A stretch of 64,000 bases of DNA from Haemophilus sputorum CCUG 13788 (GTDB taxonomy: Bacteria > Pseudomonadota > Gammaproteobacteria > Enterobacterales > Pasteurellaceae). Numbering within the stretch: position 1 is the stretch's first letter; each line of letters starts with the position of its first letter. The notes below the pieces were generated by a model. That model was not told the DNA's origin and did not search any database. It saw nothing but the letters and a program-made list of their open reading frames with translations. The stretch is taken from positions 62,001-126,000 of the forward strand of contig NZ_AFNK01000053.1 in the NCBI RefSeq assembly GCF_000238795.1. The letters are read 5' to 3'. Made by a program: the position numbers and the translations under genes. Positions 57,460 through 64,000 of this stretch are shown here, piece by piece.

Positions 57460-58671
57460 TCATTCTTTATTTCCGCTATTAGCACGTTTAACTTCTACAG
57501 TTTGTTTCCATGCTTGACTGAATTCATCGCCTCCAGCATAAGGCGCAAGTCCTTCTCGTCTGCGTACTTCATTAGGGGACATTACGCCCGCTTTTATAGC
57601 TACATCATAGCTACTGAATCGCTCGCTCTGGCTTGTTCGCAATAAGTCGCTGGTGTCAAACTCAATTAAAAAGCGCTTTTTGCTATTACTTGTTAAGTCA
57701 ATCATGAGCGCATCTTTTAATTGTTGCTCAAAGTTAGTTAGCCACGGTCTTAATGTTTGAGATAGAAAAGCTCGGCTTGCTTCGCTGAAGTTCGCATAGC
57801 TACTATTTGAATAGTCCTGTAAGAAAATTGGGCTGATGTTGTAGATTCGAGCAATATCAGAAATAGTAAAGGTTCGGCTCTGTAACCATTCTGCATCTTG
57901 GTTTGTCATACCTAGCTGCTTATATTCCATTGAGCCTTCAAGGATTGGGGTTTTCCCTGCGTTCTTCGCACCTTTGAAACGCTCTAGCGCTTCCATTGCT
58001 TTTCGCCCTTTTGCTTCATCTAGCCAATCAGCAGTAGAGATTAAGCCGCTAGCCATTAAGCCGTTTTTCATAATGGCTGAACCGTGTCGCTGTTGTGCTA
58101 AACCTAGTCCAACTGTTTCACGGCAAATAGCAATAGGCGAGCGCCCCATAAATCCATCTAAAGAGCTATGGCGCAAATGTAAGACTTCATCTTGAAGATA
58201 GTTTTTTGTAACTCCGTTTAAGTCTGTGATTTGATAAATGTATTCGCCAGTTGTTTTCTGATAGATGTTTACTGCGCTAGGTTGATACGGTGTTAGGCTT
58301 ACTGGCTCGCCCTTATGATTCCATTCAATAACGGCATACGCGTTGCCAGTTAATAAGCAATGGCGCATCATCGTATATTTAAACTGGTAAGGTGTTTGAT
58401 TGCGGTTCGGCATTTCATTAAGCAGATATTCTACTGGGTGCTGATAAACTCTTTCGCGGCCATCTTCTTTTAATGAATACAAATAGCAAGGCATAGAAGC
58501 CACAGCCTCTGCAATTACTGTTACAGCATTCATTACAGCGGGTAAGGCTTCTGCGGTTTGAGGGCTGACAAATTCCCCCGCACCTGTATTACTTACGTTC
58601 ATATAAGATAAAAGCTCATCAACACTAAGTGTTGCGCTGCGTTGTTCTTTTCGTCTAAATGGATTCCACAT
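57460..58671 (-). CDS. Phage portal protein
   Basis: A 403-residue HK97-type portal (PF04860-type). Key segments are the N-terminal AEALPAVMNAVTVIAEAVASMPCYLY, LLNEMPNRNQTPYQFKYTMM, QDEVLHLRHSSLDGFMGRSPI and VMSPNEVRRREGLAPYAGG near the end. It forms the 12-fold ring at the capsid vertex. It lies one base after the protease stop. Gene order here is capsid-protease-portal, the reverse of the HK97 arrangement portal-protease-capsid. Confidence 0.93.
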   Translation of the reverse strand: MWNPFRRKEQRSATLSVDELLSYMNVSNTGAGEFVSPQTAEALPAVMNAVTVIAEAVASMPCYLYSLKEDGRERVYQHPVEYLLNEMPNRNQTPYQFKYTMMRHCLLTGNAYAVIEWNHKGEPVSLTPYQPSAVNIYQKTTGEYIYQITDLNGVTKNYLQDEVLHLRHSSLDGFMGRSPIAICRETVGLGLAQQRHGSAIMKNGLMASGLISTADWLDEAKGRKAMEALERFKGAKNAGKTPILEGSMEYKQLGMTNQDAEWLQSRTFTISDIARIYNISPIFLQDYSNSSYANFSEASRAFLSQTLRPWLTNFEQQLKDALMIDLTSNSKKRFLIEFDTSDLLRTSQSERFSSYDVAIKAGVMSPNEVRRREGLAPYAGGDEFSQAWKQTVEVKRANSGNKE

Positions 58672-58672
58672 T

Positions 58673-59239
58673 CTACGCCTCCATAACTTCTAACCAGCGT
58701 TTAAAGTGTGAGGCTGATTTACTGCTTGCTTGCCCTTTAGCAGCAGCCATTGAGCGCTTGGCGATTTCTACACTACTTTCTGGGTAAGCTGGAATGCTTG
58801 TTACTGTAATTTCAAACAGTTCTGCTTTAAGTACTGTTCTTTGGCAAGGCTCGGTATCAAACTTCCATTCTTCTTGAGTTGCGTAGAAGCCAAAAGACAT
58901 TCCTGTAATATCGCCTCGAGCAACACTAACTAATAAATCTTTCCCTAGTGTCGTATCTGGTGGGGTAAGCTCAAAACGTAAACCGATAGAATCTTCTTCA
59001 AGTTTTAACGTTCCTGCGCTTGTTCGTCCTAGTAGCTTGGTGTAATCGTGTTCAAAGAGTGCGCGAATATCTTCGCTACTTGCTAGGCTTTCGCTAAATG
59101 CGTTTGGAGCAAAAAGCTCTACAAAATCACAGTAAAGCACTTGAGAGGGGCTATTCCATTTAACAGCGTAACCAACTAGCTTTTGATTTTCTTCATCAGT
59201 TGAAAGGGTTGTTGAGCGGATTTCAAATTCTTGTTTCAT
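58673..59239 (-). CDS. HK97-family prohead protease
   Basis: A 188-residue serine protease of the HK97 prohead family (PF04586-type). It shows GYAVKWNSPSQVLYCDFVELFAPNAF, the catalytic His in LFEHDYTKLLGRTSAGTL and the catalytic serine in GDITGMSFGFYA. It would cleave the N-terminal delta domain of the capsid protein during maturation. It lies between capsid (45-base gap) and portal. Confidence 0.9.
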   Translation of the reverse strand: MKQEFEIRSTTLSTDEENQKLVGYAVKWNSPSQVLYCDFVELFAPNAFSESLASSEDIRALFEHDYTKLLGRTSAGTLKLEEDSIGLRFELTPPDTTLGKDLLVSVARGDITGMSFGFYATQEEWKFDTEPCQRTVLKAELFEITVTSIPAYPESSVEIAKRSMAAAKGQASSKSASHFKRWLEVMEA

Positions 59240-59283
59240 ATGCTACCTATTAAGCAAAAAGGGGCTTACGCCCCCTTTATGGT

Positions 59284-60474
59284 TTATGCTGTAGTTTCAA
59301 TTACTTTAATCGCATTTGAATCGACCACGCCACCGCCTAAGTATTTATCGGTGTGTACTTTGTAGAAGCCCGCTTCTGTTAGGTTGTCTGGGCGAGTTCT
59401 TACGCCTGTTTCATGATCTACAATGAAGTAACCGCGCTTGAAGTCACCAAAAGCAATTACTGGTTTATTCACGCCGCCTGTTGGCATTGTTTCTAAGAAA
59501 TATACTGGACGGCCTAATAAAGTTGCTGGTGCATCTGCTGTTAAACCATCGCGCCAGATATAATCGCCGTTTTTGTTTTTGAGTTTCTGTAATACTGCTG
59601 CAATAGTAGATGACATTACCCAAACTGCATTTTTACGGTATTTGCTATGAAGCATATAGAAAGCATCAATTAAATTATCAGCATCAATTTTAGCTACGCC
59701 AGCCACTTCGATTTTTTGAAGTTTGCCGAATTGTCGAGTTTTGTCATCTTCGGTTGTGCGGTCATAAGCTAAGAAGCCTTTTGCTTTCTTGTTACCATCG
59801 CCAGAGGTTAAGTCAACTTCTTCCGTTTCGGTAAAGGTTTCAGCAATTTCATCAGTTAACCAGCCTAAAACATCAATGCTAGAGAAGTCTAAAATCTCTT
59901 GCGTAGTTTTCGGGTAAGCATAGATAGAATTTAATGCGATAGTAACTTCATGGAGTTTAGGCGTTGTAGTGCCAGCGCGTGCCGTTCCCTCTGTGCCATG
60001 CGTTACAGTTGCACCACCTGCGGAAACAAGTTTTTTGTATTCTTTAGCACCCATAGGCAAGCGCACCACATTACAAAGCTGACGCATCACGCTATCGTCT
60101 GTTAAGCGTTTCATCACTTCTTTGTCTAACTGTGGAATAACTGAATAGCCACCATCTTCGCCGTTAGTAGTTGTTAAATTGCGAAGCTCGCCGGTTTTAA
60201 TGTAATGGCGTAACTCATCATTTGAGTGTTGTTTTGTGCTACGTTGTTCCACAGAGTGCGCTTGCCCTTCAAGGCTGCGTTCTTCATCTGCTACGGTTTC
60301 GTATTTACTGATTTCATCGCTCATTTGCTTAATCAAATCTTTTAACTTCTCAAAGTCCGCTGATTCAGCTTCATTTAAAGAGCGGTTTTCTTTTTCTGCT
60401 TTCTCAAGCATTGCTCGCATTTCTGCTACTTTTTCTGCCTTTTGTTGGCGTAACTCTAATAATTTTTTAAACAT
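59284..60474 (-). CDS. HK97-fold major capsid protein
   Basis: A 396-residue major capsid protein with a predicted coiled-coil delta scaffold in the first 100 residues (LLELRQQKAEKVAEMRAMLEKAEKEN), which the protease should remove, and the HK97-fold remainder beginning near TTTNGEDGGYSVIPQ (LDKEVMKRL, VRLPMGAKEYKKLVSAGGA, GWLTDEIAETFTETEE, FLAYDRTTED). GGGGAAAG precedes the ATG. It starts ten bases after the gpU-like gene. In capsid-forming PICIs this protein builds a small capsid for the small genome; here capsid size is unknown. Confidence 0.92.
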   Translation of the reverse strand: MFKKLLELRQQKAEKVAEMRAMLEKAEKENRSLNEAESADFEKLKDLIKQMSDEISKYETVADEERSLEGQAHSVEQRSTKQHSNDELRHYIKTGELRNLTTTNGEDGGYSVIPQLDKEVMKRLTDDSVMRQLCNVVRLPMGAKEYKKLVSAGGATVTHGTEGTARAGTTTPKLHEVTIALNSIYAYPKTTQEILDFSSIDVLGWLTDEIAETFTETEEVDLTSGDGNKKAKGFLAYDRTTEDDKTRQFGKLQKIEVAGVAKIDADNLIDAFYMLHSKYRKNAVWVMSSTIAAVLQKLKNKNGDYIWRDGLTADAPATLLGRPVYFLETMPTGGVNKPVIAFGDFKRGYFIVDHETGVRTRPDNLTEAGFYKVHTDKYLGGGVVDSNAIKVIETTA

Positions 60475-60484
60475 AACTTTCCCC

Positions 60485-60883
60485 TTAATCGTTGTAACTT
60501 ACTGCGAACAGAAGAGTAGATGAAACCCAAGTCGCTTGTTCTTCGTCATATTCATAACGATAACCTTTCAACGAAACACTATCTAACGAATCAAATTCCG
60601 TGCTAGTCATAACATTACTAACTATTTCGGCCACCGAATCTAATTCATCTTCTCCAGCATTAGGCGGAAAGTAAATTCCAATGTTTAACGTGGCATCAAA
60701 ACCACTTTCACAAGTAGTGATTTCTTCTGATTCAATGTTTTCTAAATAAACTGCAATCGCTGGACATTGCTCGCTTGCGTTTAATCGCAGTAATCTACCA
60801 CTATAAAAACGCTTCATCTTTTCTAATAAATGAGGTTTAAGCGTTGCGATTGTTTCAGTTCTGATTTTTTTATGAATAAGCAT
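60485..60883 (-). CDS. Lambda gpU-like tail terminator / head-tail adaptor
   Basis: A 132-residue protein resembling lambda tail terminator gpU (minor tail protein U): PAIAVYLENIESEEIT, DATLNIGIYFPPNAGEDELDSVAEIVSNVM and GYRYEYDEEQATWVSSTLLFAVSYND follow the gpU pattern of strand-helix-strand, from memory of lambda U. gpU caps the tail tube at its head-facing end. It heads the operon, ten bases before the capsid gene, whereas in phages it sits among tail genes. AAGGAC precedes the ATG. In a tailless element it may act as adaptor for helper tails. Confidence 0.7.
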   Translation of the reverse strand: MLIHKKIRTETIATLKPHLLEKMKRFYSGRLLRLNASEQCPAIAVYLENIESEEITTCESGFDATLNIGIYFPPNAGEDELDSVAEIVSNVMTSTEFDSLDSVSLKGYRYEYDEEQATWVSSTLLFAVSYND

Positions 60884-61089
60884 ATTCAGTCCTTATAATC
60901 ATCTTAATTAAGACGGCTACAATTAGCCCATAAAACAATATAAGCACTAAAAAGATAAAGTAAATAGTATAAAATTTGAGCGGTTAGCTACGTTAAAAGT
61001 AGTTGAGTAGATAAAATTTGTTTGCTTCTTTTTTGTACAAATAAAAGAAAATATAAGTAAAAACTAAGATAATTATAGGAAAAATAGAG

Positions 61090-61214
61090 ATGACGACTTA
61101 ATGACGGGTTAATGACGACTTAATGACGGGTTAATGACGACTTAATGACGGGTTTATAATATGTAAGTTATTGATTTATATATATTTTTTATAAAAACAT
61201 GACGGCATGACGAC
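61090..61214. repeat. Right iteron array: six 11-base units plus an 8-base-spaced pair
   Basis: Six tandem 11-base units lie at 61090-61155, alternating ATGACGACTTA and ATGACGGGTTA, then ATGACGGC and ATGACGAC at 61199-61214. Eleven bases put every unit on the same face of the helix. The same core, in inverted orientation and mirrored order, makes up the left array at 48119-48211. Confidence 0.82.
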
Positions 61215-61297
61215 TTTATAAGAAAAAAATCTAACTTCTATATTTAAAAAAATAATCAGTAACTAGCTATCTAAGGATTGGAGCATTCAGTTTTTCC

Positions 61298-61322
61298 TTA
61301 TGTAACCACGATTGTAACCACG
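61298..61322. promoter_or_regulatory. Integrase arm-type binding sites, right
   Basis: Two direct GTAACCA motifs (TATGTAACCACG then ATTGTAACCACG) lie 52 bases before the attR core. The 25-base segment differs at two positions from 46781-46805. Similar paired arm sites on both sides of the core are expected in the attP of a P4-type integrase. Confidence 0.65.
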
Positions 61323-61374
61323 AAATAAATAGATAAGGAAAAATCCTTTAATATCAGAGTGTTAAATGCTAAGG

Positions 61375-61390
61375 TCGAGTCCGACCACTG
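61375..61390. repeat. Right attachment site (attR core)
   Basis: TCGAGTCCGACCACTG repeats the tRNA-Leu 3' end at 46637-46652. The left copy continues GCACCA and this copy CACCA, one G shorter, so a single-base deletion or an older target junction is present. Confidence 0.88.
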
Positions 61391-61862
61391 CACCAAAAAC
61401 CTGTCTTTTATAGTCTTTCCTGTTGCATATTGTCTTTAAAATCAAATAGTTACAATCTTTTATTGTTGCTTATTGTTTCATATTGTTGCCTATTATCCTA
61501 ACTTTACTGATCCCTTGAATGATCCCTTGAGAAAGGTTGTTTTTCAAGGGATCACTAAAATTCTAAAAAAATTGTAGAAAATAAGCGCATTTTAATCAAT
61601 TGCTTATTTTTTATTCTATTTTAGGTGATTTTTATGGCAATTAGATTTACTGGACTCACCTCAATAAAAATTGACGGCATTCTGAAAATGCCAAAATTGT
61701 TACTAGAAAACCTCTATTAAATTTTATAAAAACTTCAAGAGAAAACGCCATATTTAATCAATTTTTTAAATTGATTTGATAGATTTCAATTGGTAAAAGC
61801 TTTTTATATTATGTTTAGCGAAATTTATTTCAAGCTAATACTATTTTTATAAGGAGTTTTCT

Positions 61863-63389
61863 ATGAGTTCTAAATGCCCTTTTTCGCATTTTAGCAGCAC
61901 CACCTTAACAATGGGTAATGGTGCGCCTGTTGCTGATAACCAAAACAGTTTAACAGCTGGCCCGCGTGGTCCACTACTTGCACAGGATTTATGGCTAAAT
62001 GAAAAATTAGCAGATTTTGTACGTGAAGTTATTCCAGAGCGCCGCATGCATGCAAAAGGTTCTGGCGCATTCGGGACATTCACTGTTACAAACGATATTA
62101 CTAAATACACGCGTGCAAAAATTTTTAGTGAAGTAGGCAAAAAAACAGAAATGTTTGCTCGATTTACTACTGTTGCTGGTGAACGTGGTGCTGCTGATGC
62201 TGAAAGAGATATTCGTGGTTTCGCGTTAAAATTCTATACCGAAGAAGGTAACTGGGACTTAGTGGGTAACAACACACCAGTATTCTTCCTACGTGATCCA
62301 CGTAAATTCCCTGACTTAAATAAAGCAGTAAAACGTGATCCGCGAACCAATATGCGTTCAGCAACTAACAACTGGGATTTCTGGACATTATTACCAGAAG
62401 CATTGCACCAAGTAACCATTGTGATGAGTGATCGTGGTATTCCAGCAAGCTATCGCCATATGCATGGATTTGGTTCACACACTTACAGTTTATGGAATGA
62501 AGCAGGTGAGCGTTTCTGGGTGAAATTCCACTTCCGTACACAACAAGGTATTAAAAACTTAACAGATGCAGAAGCAGCAGCTGTCATTGCAAATGATCGT
62601 GAAAGTCACCAACGTGATTTATATGAAGCCATTGAACGTGGCGATTTTCCTAAATGGACATTATATGTACAAATTATGCCTGAAGCGGATGCAGAAAAAG
62701 TGCCTTATCATCCATTCGATTTAACTAAAGTGTGGCCGAAAAAAGATTATCCGTTAATTGAGGTAGGAGAGTTTGAGCTTAACCGTAATCCTGAAAACTT
62801 CTTTGCTGATGTAGAGCAATCAGCATTTGCACCAAGCAATTTAGTTCCAGGTATCGGCGTAAGTCCAGATAAGATGTTACAAGCTCGTTTATTCAACTAT
62901 GCAGACGCACAACGTTATCGTTTAGGTGTGAACTATCGTCAAATTCCAGTAAACCGTCCACGTTGCCCTGTTCATAGTAATCAACGTGATGGCCAAGGGC
63001 GTGTAGACGGCAACTACGGCAGCTTACCACACTACGAGCCAAACAGCTTCAGCCAATGGCAACAACAACCAGACTTTGCTGAACCACCACTTCGCATTAA
63101 TGGTGATGCAGCACACTGGGATTATCGTAACGATGATCATGACTACTTCAGCCAACCGCGAGCATTATTTAACTTAATGAATGCAGAACAAAAACAAGCG
63201 TTATTCAATAACACTGCAGCTGCAATGGGAGATGCCCCTGATTTTATCAAATATCGTCATATTCGTAACTGTCACTGGTGTGATCCTGCGTATGGTGAAG
63301 GTGTTGCAAAAGCATTAGGACTAACCGTTGAAGATGCATTAAAAGCACGAGAAGCAGATCCTGCTTTAGGTCAAGCTAGTTTGCTCTAA
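61863..63389 (+). CDS. hktE: Catalase (HktE type, clade 3)
   Basis: A 508-residue monofunctional haem catalase. The distal catalytic His is in [16 protein letters not shown] (RXXHAKG), with [16 protein letters not shown] and the asparagine within GNWDLVGNN. The proximal haem ligand tyrosine lies in [14 protein letters not shown]. It removes hydrogen peroxide. AAGGAG precedes the ATG. It lies just outside the island and has the length of the small-subunit clade-3 catalases of Haemophilus. Confidence 0.96.
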   Translation: MSSKCPFSHFSSTTLTMGNGAPVADNQNSLTAGPRGPLLAQDLWLNEKLADFVREVIPERRMHAKGSGAFGTFTVTNDITKYTRAKIFSEVGKKTEMFARFTTVAGERGAADAERDIRGFALKFYTEEGNWDLVGNNTPVFFLRDPRKFPDLNKAVKRDPRTNMRSATNNWDFWTLLPEALHQVTIVMSDRGIPASYRHMHGFGSHTYSLWNEAGERFWVKFHFRTQQGIKNLTDAEAAAVIANDRESHQRDLYEAIERGDFPKWTLYVQIMPEADAEKVPYHPFDLTKVWPKKDYPLIEVGEFELNRNPENFFADVEQSAFAPSNLVPGIGVSPDKMLQARLFNYADAQRYRLGVNYRQIPVNRPRCPVHSNQRDGQGRVDGNYGSLPHYEPNSFSQWQQQPDFAEPPLRINGDAAHWDYRNDDHDYFSQPRALFNLMNAEQKQALFNNTAAAMGDAPDFIKYRHIRNCHWCDPAYGEGVAKALGLTVEDALKAREADPALGQASLL

Positions 63390-63469
63390 TCTGAGTTTTG
63401 GTCTTTTTGATAAATGTAGATCGCATTGCAATTGCAAAAATACCTGAAAATCTGACCGCTTTTTATAAG

Positions 63470-63505
63470 AAAATCCCCTAAATGCTTAATCTAGGGGATT
63501 TTGGC
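63470..63505. terminator. Bidirectional terminator between hktE and the rhodanese gene
   Basis: AAAATCCCCTA / TAGGGGATTTT is an 11-bp perfect stem with an 11-base loop, in a T/A-flanked context. It separates two convergent genes. Confidence 0.85.
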
Positions 63506-63522
63506 TTTAAATAATATGCTGT

Positions 63523-63894
63523 TTATTTCAAACCTTTTTTAACCAAATCTTCATAACCGCCATGATTGGTTACATTGGTATAGCCTGCATTTTTCAGCTC
63601 AGTAAGCGCGATTTCTGCACGACGACCACTACGGCAATAAAGGTTAATCGGTTCATCTTTAGCTGATCCAAGCGCTTTAACGCCTTCAACAATTTTATCG
63701 TGTGGAATATTCAAAGCATTTTGCAAATGGCCAGAGTTAAATTCCTCCGCAGAACGCACATCAATCCAAACGCCTTTTGCTTTTTCTGGTTGTACTGTGC
63801 TTGATTCTGTTTGTGGTGCAGTATTTGCATGAGCAACAAAAGAGGTGGTAATGGCAACCGCTGAAATTGCTACAGCGAGTAATTTTTTCATCAT
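63523..63894 (-). CDS. Periplasmic rhodanese-like sulfurtransferase
   Basis: A 123-residue single-domain rhodanese with a signal peptide (MMKKLLAVAISAVAITTSFVAHA). The domain runs GVWIDVRSAEEFNSGHLQNALNIPHDKI and the active-site loop LYCRSGRRAEIA carries the catalytic cysteine; CRSGRR is a typical six-residue rhodanese loop. It is similar in design to PspE-type periplasmic thiosulfate sulfurtransferases. GGAGATTG precedes ATGATG, so either M may start. Its substrate is unknown. Confidence 0.88.
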   Translation of the reverse strand: MMKKLLAVAISAVAITTSFVAHANTAPQTESSTVQPEKAKGVWIDVRSAEEFNSGHLQNALNIPHDKIVEGVKALGSAKDEPINLYCRSGRRAEIALTELKNAGYTNVTNHGGYEDLVKKGLK

Positions 63895-64000
63895 TCAATC
63901 TCCATTAAATAGAAAATAATAGGTTTGTTTAATCGTTTATCTAGCGTTCATAATACTCCTAAATAGAATGATAATAAACGATGAATTAAGCAAAAACGTT

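Larger units (their letters stand above)
46637..61390. mobile_element. Capsid-forming PICI-like island integrated in tRNA-Leu
   Basis: A 14.75-kb island lies between a 16-bp direct repeat (tRNA-Leu 3' end at 46637-46652, copy at 61375-61390). It encodes one plus-strand integrase and seventeen minus-strand genes: gpU-like, capsid, prohead protease, portal, head closure, gp6-like connector, HNH, TerS, TerL, gp10-like, an unknown 274-aa protein, AlpA, five small early genes and a primase-helicase. No tape measure, tail tube, baseplate, fibre, lysin or holin gene is present. Integrase plus AlpA plus primase plus a full HK97-type head set without tails is the gene content of a capsid-forming phage-inducible chromosomal island. 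USS copies are very rare inside compared with flanks, in line with acquisition. Confidence 0.82.
60884..61862. other. Long non-coding island end and att junction
   Basis: Nearly 980 bases without a gene. It holds the head-operon promoter region with the motif TTAGCTACGTTAA at 60984-60996, the right iteron array (61090-61214), arm sites (61298-61322), the attR core (61375-61390), and then chromosomal AT-rich DNA with a GATCCCTTG repeat near 61510-61550 and a possible 28-codon frame (MAIRFTGLTSIKID...) at 61634-61720. No RNA gene was recognised. Confidence 0.65.

Noticed and set aside
61090-61214. Tandem 11-base repeats resembling a small CRISPR array
   Set aside because: Repeats are too short, adjacent with no unique spacers, and no cas gene is present.
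46637-61390. Interpretation as a decayed full prophage
   Set aside because: Head genes are intact and tightly spaced, with no tail or lysis remnant, and the AlpA-primase set fits a satellite.

Overview
The window is chromosomal DNA of a Pasteurellaceae bacterium. The low GC, the gene content (fis after dusB, the lexA-plsB divergon, mutH-ygdQ, nagZ-rlmC, eno, lptD, recB, hktE-type catalase) and above all many copies of the nonamer ACAAGCGGT/ACCGCTTGT fit this family. That nonamer is the DNA uptake signal (USS) of the Actinobacillus pleuropneumoniae/Mannheimia type, not the Haemophilus influenzae type (AAGTGCGGT). Several USS copies form inverted pairs between genes. I cannot fix the species from the sequence alone.

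Layout. 1-12 kb: housekeeping genes (sixA fragment, dusB-fis, purT, plsB, lexA-mutH-ygdQ, nagZ-rlmC, eno). 12-14.4 kb: a HTH regulator divergent from a surface lipoprotein and its probable Slam outer-membrane translocator. 14.5-23.2 kb: small conserved proteins, grxB, the yjjP-yjjB exporter pair and four Sel1-repeat genes, three of them clear paralogues. 23.3-31.7 kb: cpdB preceded by a six-gene operon (KAS III-like synthase, SDR reductase, ATP-grasp ligase, GNAT-like acyltransferase, metallo-beta-lactamase-fold hydrolase, F390-synthetase-like adenylating enzyme) that reads as an uncharacterised small-molecule or lipid biosynthetic pathway. 31.7-46.4 kb: core genes again (lptD, hemN, yihI, gltS, norM, recB, mltA, initiator tRNA, xseA).

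46.6-61.4 kb: a complete-looking integrated island of about 14.75 kb in tRNA-Leu(CAA), bounded by a 16-bp att repeat. It encodes a P4-type integrase, AlpA, a D5-like primase-helicase and a full HK97-type head and packaging set (gpU-like protein, capsid, protease, portal, two connectors, HNH, TerS, TerL, gp10-like), but no tail fibre, tape measure, tail tube or lysis genes. This is the gene content of a capsid-forming phage-inducible chromosomal island (cf-PICI). Its non-coding DNA is unusually legible: integrase arm sites at both ends, two mirrored 11-bp iteron arrays that could be a P4-like ori/crr pair, a candidate cos/packaging region between HNH and terS, and an inverted repeat that can sequester the alpA ribosome-binding site.

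61.9-64 kb: hktE-type catalase and a periplasmic rhodanese. In the island the integrase would excise the element using the arm sites, the primase would replicate it from the iterons, the head genes would build a capsid around its own DNA via TerS/TerL, and a helper phage would have to supply tails and lysis. The last steps are inference from the cf-PICI model.
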